NCBI GenBank assembly: GCA_002099365.1
Contig: MSED01000008.1
Span: 434,001 to 498,000, forward strand
DNA from: Phialophora verrucosa
Lineage: Eukaryota > Ascomycota > Eurotiomycetes > Chaetothyriales > Herpotrichiellaceae
Direction: 5' to 3'
DNA: 64,000 bases
In this document: piece by piece, positions 56,149-64,000 of the stretch
Position numbering within the stretch: the first letter of the stretch is position 1
How the letters are laid out: each line of letters begins with the position of its first letter
The notes under the pieces: model-generated
The model's input: the letters and a program-made list of their open reading frames with translations, nothing else
The model's database searches: none
What the model was told of the DNA's origin: nothing
Made by a program: the position numbers and the translations under genes

Positions 56149-57574
56149 CGGTCACTTGCGCCTTTGCGGTTGGCTTTACCAGTAAAATCATTCTCCTACA
56201 TGTTTCGCCAAGCACGGCCAGTGTCGTGCGATGTCTCCTGCGACACCTGGACCTCTGGGCTCTGCTACTCACCCGCTGCTCGGACAATGAAATGGGTTAT
56301 AGGGCTGTACTGTATCGGTTGGTTCTTCTGTGCGACGGCGCTCTTGTCAAGTGCGCAGTAGGAACTGCAGGGATATTAATCGACCATCCAGGAACATCCG
56401 CCACAAACTCAAGGTGAAGTCTCTCTTCAGTCGCGGCGGTCCAAGATTCAACAGGTGATGTTTTACGAATCTGGCGTACTGTGGTTGCAAGGCGCGCTTA
56501 ACACCGGGTTGACATCACGGCAGTCAAAGCCACATGGCCAAGAACCGGGCAAACGGGACAAACAGGACGAAACAGACCGTGATGTATTGAGCTTGCAATA
56601 AAAACAAGTTGTCCTCGGAGCTTTACTTACGTGACCTGATCCCGTAGACCGGCGAACTAACTCCGAAGTGTTGCGAGATTGGAGCGGAGCTTATCGTGGA
56701 GCATGGCAGGTGTTGGGCGACTACCGAATCCGGAGGGCTGCTCGGGGTCAGATGCCAGGCACAAGAAACATACTCGTGCACAGTGACGTCCAGAGAAAGG
56801 CTGATAAACATACGTACCCACTCATGACTATAGGCAGCAAGACAAAGTGGGTAATGAGAGTGTGTGGGATCAACGACCGTGGCCGGCTCTTGTCTACGGG
56901 AACTGCGTATACAAGTTTGGTGGTAAAGACAGCTGCATCAGTTGCATGATATAAACCGCGAGTACTCGTATTCTGTCCTGTGTCCTGACGCCTCCTCGCG
57001 AGCTCGGTGCCCATGCAGCCCGCCATAACCGGCAGGAACCTGCTCCCCTCGCGATTGGCACATCGTCGGCGTCGAAGAGCCGGATCTTCCAACCGAGACC
57101 CAAAGCGGACTGCCCCATCGATCTACCAGGTACCCACCGGGCGCGGTGGTTCTGCCCTGGCCCAATTCGGGGGACGTGGTGGACTGACTGGTGGTCTGTG
57201 TTTCCACGGCCCCCAGCAGCATCCGAGGGCATGTGCCACCAACAGGGAAATCCGACAGGTTGCAAGAAAAGGTTTCCTGCTGCTAGCAATCGAATGCGAG
57301 AGAGGAGAACCCTTGGCACCAATGATGAACCCCCCTCGGAGTTCCCCATTGTTCTAGAACTGGGCGCGGTCGGGGATCGGAAGCTGTGTCTTTGAAAGGA
57401 AACGAGAACTTTATGAACACCACGATGACCTCGAGCTGTTGTGCGTGATGCGTCATTTCTGCAATCCATGTCGAGTGACGAGCTGCAAAAACTCTGTCTG
57501 TGCTCTCTCTCGTCTCGCCCTCGCTAAAGCTCACCACCGATACCAATACTGAGTACTCGAACTCGAAACACACA
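56149..57574. other. Intergenic, no gene seen
   Basis: 1.4 kb upstream of the bHLH gene. A 191-codon minus-strand frame at 56894-57469 overlaps other frames and has no domain, so it is not annotated. The last 150 bases are probably the bHLH 5' leader. Confidence 0.5.
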
Positions 57575-58799
57575 ATGACCTACTATCAAGATCCGTTCTT
57601 CCTCGACCAGGTATGTAGATCACTGATGGACACAGCACCTACAGCTAGTTAACACGGAGTTGCAGTTCCGCGACGACGCTTACTACACTGGCTTTCCGAC
57701 CGACGAGGACGACAAGCAAAACATCAATTCCTGGTCTGTGCCGTCGCAGACGCCAACTCGGACTCAGCCTGAACTGTACACCTTAAAGTCGTGCTCGTCC
57801 GACGACTCGTACGTCAGCCCGTACCTCGACGCGCTGGAGAGTCCCTTCGGCGACACGGTCGGCCCGCTGGAGCTCCAGCAACACCAACAGCAACAACAGG
57901 CGGATGGCTCGCAATTCCCGCCGCTCGACATGAACCTGGACCTGGACCTGGACATGGACGGGGACATGGACATGAGTCAACAACAACAACAACAACAACA
58001 GTACGACACGCCCCCGGACGACCAATGGCCGACATTCGGCCAACAACAACCACTTGAATCCATCGGCCTGTCATCGTCGCCGGGCGGAGGTTCGACGGAA
58101 ACCGACTCCCCCATCACGCCCACCTCCGCCGCGGCACCCACGTCCGCATTCACATTCACCTACCCTCAGTCTCGACCTCAGCCTCAACCTCAGCCTCAGC
58201 CTCAGCCTCGTCCCGCACGAACACGCACCACACGCACCACAACAAGCTCCTCCACCTCTAATATTACCACACCACACCGAAAACCCACCGTCCCAGGCCC
58301 CCCGACCGCGCGCCCGCACCCACGGACCAAGAAACGCAACAACCCGCCCCCCTCGAGCTCCTGCTCCAGCGAAGACGACTCGGCCTCGGCCTCGGCCATC
58401 CAAAAAGCCAAACACGCGCACTCGATCATCGAGCGCCGCTACCGCGACAACCTCAACGGCAAAATGATGCAACTCCACCGCGTGCTCTTGGCCGCCGAGA
58501 CCGACGAGGCCAACAAGATGAACGCCATCGCCGACGCAGCAGCCTCACCCCCGCCGCCGTCTCTTCTTCTGGACGACGCCAAAACACCCGGATCCAGCCG
58601 CGTGCGCAAATCCGACATCATGACCCGCGCGATCAATTACATCCACCGCTCCGAGACCCAGATGCGACACATGGCTCTGGAGCTGTCGCGCCTGCGGGAC
58701 CAAGTGAGCGTTTATCAGAAGTTGGTCAAGTGCGAGGTCGAGGACGACGGGTGTGATCTTTGGGGAGGGGGAGGGGGCTTATCAAGGCTGGGGCGGTGA
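57575..58799 (+). CDS. bHLH transcription factor with SREBP-type basic region
   Basis: Two exons, 57575..57610 (MTYYQDPFFLDQ) and 57666..58799 (55-nt intron, phase 0), give 389 aa. The N-terminal two-thirds are disordered: poly-Gln tracts, a LDLDLDMDGDMDM acidic-hydrophobic run that could be an activation region, and a QPQPQP run. The DNA-binding part starts at ~258: HAHSIIERRYRDNLNGKMMQLHRVL. The Tyr in ERRYR is the SREBP-class signature. Helix 2 (SDIMTRAINYIHRSETQMRHM, ~328-348) comes after an unusually long loop (~40 aa) rich in Ala, Pro and Ser, and continues into a short leucine-zipper-like helix. It lacks the SREBP membrane segments and C-terminal regulatory domain, so it is a soluble nuclear factor. 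Target genes are unknown. Confidence 0.9.
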
Positions 58800-60006
58800 A
58801 AATTCCTTTTTGCTTTTTATTCATTTTTCATAACCGCGGTTGGGCCAAAGTTTGTTCATTTTCATAACGACAGTTGGGCCAAATCTTATGCACTTGCGAA
58901 AAGTATGGGAAATCGGGATCAGATAGAATAGGATGGGATAGGATGGGTTCCAAACCACGACCAAGCGAGGGAAAGGAAAGGAAAGGAAAGGAATCTCCTG
59001 CTCTACGTTACGTTAGGGTACGTTACAACACGACTGTCATGATAATTAATGTTCGATTGGGTGGGCCGGCGGGTTGGTGAACTGGTGGAGGACCCGGTCT
59101 CCGAAAGTTGGGATATGGCGATACGACACACAAATTGGGACATTGGGCTGTCTGTCACTTCAGTACGACTGACTTCCTGTGGATGAATCAATGGCTGGCT
59201 GGCTGGCTGGGTCTGTGTCTGAGATTAATGAAAAACAGGCGGAAGGGTGGCTGACTGATCGACTTGGACCGGCGGAAATCTCAAAAGCGTTTTTCCTCCT
59301 GGTCTCAATTCACAAACGGGGCCGGGAAAAGATAGATTGTACTTTTAAGGAGGACCAGCTCTTCATGTTGTCCGCGGCGTTTCTCGGTGGGATGGGACGC
59401 CCGTGTTGGACGGGGAATATTCTTCCTCAATCTACGTACTGTGCTGGGTACAGGGTACAGAGTATTGAGATTCGATCCGGCCCTACCTAATAATATAATA
59501 CGTGTGATGGAATGGAATATTTGGCTTGAGAGATGGTCTTTTCCGCCTTGACCCTCGTCTGTGAGACACCGCTCGTGTCAATGCCAGTGATCACAAACGA
59601 GGTGTCTGATTGAGGACTCATATGCTGTTCATACAGCTAGAGAGCATCATACTTCGCTCCCCTTTCACTCCTCTTTCGCTCCTGTCAATACCCGTCCTAA
59701 TAATGGGGGTCATGTTCTCCCTTATCGAAACACTCGACCATCCCCGACAATCTAGTCCTTCCTGTTGGCCCCGCTGTCACGGTAACAGGTGGACAGCCGG
59801 ATGCCGGACAGCGTGCCTTCATCGACGAGAAATCCAACAGCCCAAGAGTTTGGGATGTGAGCCGGCTTCTGATGCTATCGCTGGCAGATTTCATGTCTGC
59901 CTGAAGCTTCTGAGAGGGTAACGAGCTCATGACGCTCGAAACAAACAGTCCACGACTTGTCGGCGTTCGCCACTTCAACCTCTGTTTGGCGAAAAGTCAC
60001 GTCGTC
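58800..60006. other. Intergenic with simple repeats
   Basis: 1.2 kb. It contains short microsatellites (GGAAA at ~58973-58993, GGCT at ~59189-59206, GATAGGATGG near 58930). No supportable gene. A minus-strand frame at 59697-59978 shows no domain. Confidence 0.55.
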
Positions 60007-60815
60007 TCACCGTTTCAGGAGAGATGCCAGATCTGGCTCACCCTCGTCATCCTCTTCGATAGATGGGAGTTTAGCGCTGTGGTGATCGACATCGTGCTCC
60101 TCATCTTCAACGCTCGAGACACTACCGAACTCTGTTTCTTCGTCACTGCTCCAGTCGTAATTATCCTCGTCTTGGTCTCCGTAACTGGAGCTTTCTTCAT
60201 CGTCCGCGAAGGGGTCATTTCCCGCTTTGTCGACATCAATTTCAACTGCGGTGATAACGACAGAGCTCGATCTCACCGGCGCTGGCTCTGCTGGCGGTGA
60301 GCTGTCTTTGGACAAAAGCTGAGAGAAGTCGTTCATGACATCGGCGGTGGCGTTGTCATCGTCATCATTGCCCAATATGATGTTTTCGATCTGACCCACG
60401 TCAATACCGAGTGTGATCTCTGAAGTGGCTCACTCCCTCACATTATGATTCTGCATGTATTCCGACACTTTGTTGTAAACTGATAAGTGACCGATCATTC
60501 TGGGCAGCGTTGGTTCAATGTGCTCGGACTCCTGCTGGAGCTTCCATTGAGAAGTCCAAACCAATCTCCAGGCCATCTCATCATTAGTTTCGCTGATCAT
60601 TGCTGGTATCTTGGTTTAAGATGCGGATAGAGAAAATGTATTGGATGGGGTATCTCCTCCTGAATGTCGAGTTGCAAATGTAGTGGCTTTTTTCGAAAGC
60701 TCAACCTTGAGGATTTGTAATGCTGATGGTTGATTGTTGCATACTTGAGCTTCCATATTGAAGACCTCCCGAGGCACCATTCGCCGTTGTAATACTTCCT
60801 CTGCTGCAAATCATA
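60007..60815 (-). pseudogene. Interrupted reading frame ending in an acidic C-terminus (decayed or unusual spliced gene)
   Basis: One reading frame runs from ~60815 to the stop at 60007 but is cut by a TAA at 60618-60616 and a TGA at 60432-60430. All three parts look like coding sequence in the same frame: VFNMEAQVCNNQPSALQILK; then MISETNDEMAWRLVWTSQ ... NKVSEYMQNH; then a 130-aa acidic tail (GNDDDDNATADVMNDF, DNYDWSSDEETEF) ending EPDLASLLKR. An intron of ~103 nt could remove the TAA. No standard intron removes the TGA in phase: the only fits are 22 nt or change frame. The last part alone begins at GTG. I recognise no family. Either a pseudogene of an acidic nuclear-type protein or a gene whose splicing I misread. 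Confidence 0.4.
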
Positions 60816-63634
60816 TGTTTTAATCATCTAAATGGTCGTATGACAAACTCATGAGTCTCCGAGAGCTCAAGAGCGGAAGTGTTTCTAGTTACTTCCGTCA
60901 GGACGCGTACGTCGATCATGTCGCATGTCGCTCGTGGCCTCGTGGTTAAGCCAAACGGCGTTGCCCGCATTGTGGATGAATGTTCGCGGTGGCGTGTTTT
61001 GTTGCATCCTGTCACGCTACGACATACCACTTCAGCCAGCAGGTCGCCAAGGTCCGCACTCTCCGGGAGATCCTTATTGGTGCTCAAGGTACACATGCTC
61101 AGTGCGGTTCTCGATCCGAGAAATCCGCGTTCGGCTGCTGTGCTGTTTATGCACCATGTCATAAGAGACCGTGCGTTTGACCAAACGGAGCGCGGCGCTC
61201 ATTGGGTGAGCTGTTGGGTTGAACAATACTGCATGACTTGGCGTGGCCGTAGGGTGATCATTGACACAGCATCCAACGGTACCTGACGAACTTTTTCTCT
61301 CCTCCCACAATGCTTTCAGAGACCGATCTTACACCCTGTACTCCTCAGAGGAGAGTTGGTAACGGAGTAACTTCCCCCGAAGGCTTAGAAATTGGCCATC
61401 ATCCCCAGGGGTTCATTTTGAAGTCGCGACAATACCCAATACCCTTGCTCAGATATACAGCCCGTCACCAGTCAGCTCGTAAAGCTGTCAAATCGCAGGG
61501 TTTTGGCCGGGACGCTGAAGTGAGTCGTGAAAGCACGTCTGGCCGCTATAGCCCACCGCCGGTGGATGAAAAGCAGCACCATGAGGCGCGTCAAGTTGTT
61601 TGATACATCCGAGGTCGCCTCTCTTGGGATATGAGGCAATGGAATATCCCCAGGGGGTAACGAACCGTCTTCCGCCGGCGACAAGTTTCCAGATGCCCGA
61701 GCCACCGCCGTTGAGCTGTTCCAGCCCGTCAAATTCGCATGTGGAGAGAAATGTGCAAGTCCACCCGCCATACAGCGAGGAATCTCTTGGCCAACCACAG
61801 GGAGAGAAGATTGACATGATAGGAGTCCTTCGAAGACAGTCTGGTCAACGCATCTCAATGCCAGACACATTATCCCGGCATATGTGACGGCGCCTCCCTG
61901 TACCTTACCTGCTCATTGTGGGGTCAGGTCGAAGTCACACCAGAGCCGATTTTGCGTGCTTGAAAGCAGCTTTGCGGTTATGCGGTGGCGCGAGCTTGAT
62001 TTCTGAAATCCAAGAAGCTCTTCGTCTCGAATGATGATAATCCTTGTTTGAGCCGAGGGAACTGAAGGCCTCAATTGGAGGGATCTGGTCTGGATTGATT
62101 ACCGCTGTTGAGCAAAACCAGGTAGCGCCCACAATAACAAACAAGAGGCATCCACGACCGTGTCACGTACCAACTCTCAGCTTTTGAGTCCCCGCGCCGT
62201 TGGATCCTTTTCTAGCAGAGCTTTGCTCTTGCGGTCGCATATCCGTTCGAACGAGGGACATGGAGAAGCTGAGGAGGATCGTGTAGGAGCGGCGATAACG
62301 GTCTTGCGCCAGGTATGTCGACGGCTCATTGTGTTTCGGCAGCTGCGCGTGTCTTTCGGAGCACAGAAGGATGCGGATTCTGTGAGCGTGAGACTCGGGC
62401 AGTATGAGGAGTCATTTCGGGTTTAGTAGTGCTCTCGTTGTCTCATCGATCCGAGACGGATGCCAGTGTCGAATAGGAAAGTAGCTGGGGTGGCTATCAC
62501 GAAAATCGTCCTGCGCTGCGTACATTGACAGTCAGAAAAGCCTATCACCAAAGTTAGAAGAATTGCACATATGCTGAAAATGCTGCCGTGGCTCTTTTGC
62601 ATATGTGAATGAAGGCATAGTATACAAACGCATCGCCATATCGTGATTTTACCACTGGATTTACCATCGGCCGAATTGCGTCAGATGCGTGATTGTGACG
62701 ATTCGGTGAAAGTGCAGCCCACCAGATCGATCTGTGTGCTCCGCACAGCTGAATGGTGGATCGAGAGGCTTGCCCATGCCGTGCAGGAAGACTAGCCACA
62801 GATTTGCACACTGCTTTGGACCAGAGTCAGCAGAACACAGCGATCAGTTCTCGAGGTCGAAAAAGAAGATTGTAGCTCCATGGTAGATAGAAGATGTCGC
62901 CGAGCTCATCAATTAGGCATCTTGCAGTCGCACAGGGCTTTTGGCACGCTGTTAAGGACAAGCAGGCACAGAAGAGCAGGGAAGTGTGAATTGAGTAATA
63001 GCAAAATGAAATATGCATGACGGCAAAGTGTGAAGCTGGCATTGTTGGTTTCATCGGGTCTGCGAATTTGCATCCAAGATCTGAGGCTTCTGTGGCATAT
63101 TTCAGCGGTATTTGATGCCACGCTTGGAAATAAAGGTGGCTTGAGTCCTACTGAACGAACTTTGGGAGGAGGATGAAGCACGAGAAGTAGTCGACCACAG
63201 CGCCAAGCATACGGCGGTGCGCAGCTGGTGGTCTGCCTTCCGCCTCGCCCCTCTCATGACTGCGCTATAATGCCCGCACCCGGGGAGATGATTAGCCCAA
63301 CTTCGAGAAATTTAACTCTGATGGGATTGATTACAGCGCTAAATTACAAGCAGAAACCAATATGTCGCAGCTCTTGGGTATCTTTGAAAGCACACGCTTC
63401 ACCATGGTCAATCACTGCCCCCCAGGAACGCATTACCGCAACCCGAATCCTCCTCATGCCATATTTACTCTCATTAGTGCCTCCTGCCACTGCAGTAGCG
63501 AGTAATAACTCGTCCACAGAGGCTTTTCGACCAACAGTAGAACAGCGAGAGAAGACTTTTGTCAGTTGTAGTGCCGGCCGATATCGTGACACGAGGTGTT
63601 GGATATCATGTGTCCATTCGCCGGTTCCGAAGAG
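60816..63634. other. Long intergenic region, no supportable gene
   Basis: 2.8 kb. Frames at 61310-61603 and 61600-61887 (plus), with a minus-strand shadow at 61472-61870, are the longest. The first opens MLSETDLTPCTPQ and contains TSPEGLEIGHHPQGF, which could be a fragment of a fungal gene. No splice joins them convincingly. Confidence 0.4.
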
Positions 63635-64000
63635 TTAGACTTCTTGAGCAGGAGCAGTGCTGCTGCCATATGAGCTCTTCCTGTATGGTATATGCATACG
63701 GTGCGCCTCTGCAGAAGAAGTGGTCTTTAAGGCGTAAATGGCGCTGCTCAAGAAACAGAAGCCATTGATGAAGGTGAACGCCTCGACCGCTTTCCAGCAC
63801 GCCTTGTAGCTGTGTCCGATCAGCATCTCCCAACCCATCCAGTTTTCCTCGCAGTCCCATTCAATGACTGCACCATAGGCAGCGAAGAAAGCCAGGCAGA
63901 AGACAAAGTTGATCACAGCGTAGCATCTGGGGAACCAGTTCCATGTCCAGATGAGGATGGAGCCGTAGATAATGGAAAGGCCGGCGAATGTCTCGGTGAA
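63635..64000 (-). CDS. MARVEL-like four-TM membrane protein (5' part outside window)
   Basis: The last 121 residues of a minus-strand gene that continues beyond base 64000; the frame is open to the edge. Hydrophobic segments: TFAGLSIIYGSILIWTWNWF, VINFVFCLAFFAAYGAVI and AVEAFTFINGFCFLSSAIYAL. Between the last two is a polar loop with two Cys (WDCEENWMGW). The short C-terminal tail is charged with a Tyr/Ser-rich end (IPYRKSSYGSS). The pattern of closely spaced helices, a loop and a short tail fits fungal MARVEL-domain proteins, which organise plasma-membrane domains. Family assignment is by layout and residue feel, not by a decisive motif. Confidence 0.7.
   Translation of the reverse strand, partial: FTETFAGLSIIYGSILIWTWNWFPRCYAVINFVFCLAFFAAYGAVIEWDCEENWMGWEMLIGHSYKACWKAVEAFTFINGFCFLSSAIYALKTTSSAEAHRMHIPYRKSSYGSSTAPAQEV

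Noticed and set aside
56894..57469. 191-codon minus-strand ORF
   Set aside because: No domain, overlaps plus-strand frames and the bHLH leader, and is rich in residues typical of antisense shadow frames.
60925..60985. GGCCTCGTGGTTAAGCC resembling a tRNA D-arm
   Set aside because: No T-arm or anticodon stem follows at the expected spacing.
61310..61887. Two consecutive plus-strand ORFs as one gene
   Set aside because: They are in different frames, and no donor/acceptor pair of normal size joins them. The peptide TSPEGLEIGHH is suggestive but too short to name a family.

Overview
The window is nuclear DNA of a filamentous ascomycete (Pezizomycotina). Genes are split by short introns, mostly 44-120 nt, with GT..AG ends and CTRAC-like branch sites. 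TIM44, RIX7, COX16, a LaeA-like methyltransferase, a 'tachykinin'-type regulator and two HET-domain genes are all characteristic of this group. I cannot name the genus. I saw no tRNA, rRNA, CRISPR array or intact transposon. Spliced models were built by hand from frame continuity and splice signals. Several annotated starts differ from the longest open frame because that frame begins at a TTG or GTG.

Region 1 (1-16 kb) is mostly housekeeping: the 3' part of TIM44, a small I78-like protein, a VARP-like VPS9/ankyrin/PX protein divergent from RIX7, two conserved fungal proteins of unknown function (a 548-aa membrane protein and a 248-aa Ser-rich protein), and a class III aminotransferase.

Region 2 (16-33 kb) is accessory. 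It holds a frameshifted SDR pseudogene, a 2180-aa protein joining an acidic N-terminus, a HET domain, a very long TPR array and five C2H2 fingers, a second conventional HET gene on the same strand, an MFS sugar transporter and a heavily decayed O-methyltransferase. Both the TPR linker and the finger region of the large HET gene contain in-frame tandem repeats, as seen in fungal allorecognition genes that diversify by repeat turnover.

Region 3 (33-42 kb) is a compact oxidoreductase cluster: zinc alcohol dehydrogenase, aldehyde dehydrogenase, SDR and a Fungal_trans_2-like regulator. It reads as an alcohol to aldehyde to acid route with a local regulator, and its spacers are full of minisatellites.

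Region 4 (42-64 kb) holds a four-TM protein, a rhodanese-PTP MAPK-phosphatase-like protein, COX16, a P450 divergent from a seven-exon LaeA-like methyltransferase, an SREBP-type bHLH factor, an interrupted acidic reading frame and the end of a MARVEL-like membrane protein. Intergenic spacers of 1-3 kb here show no supportable gene.
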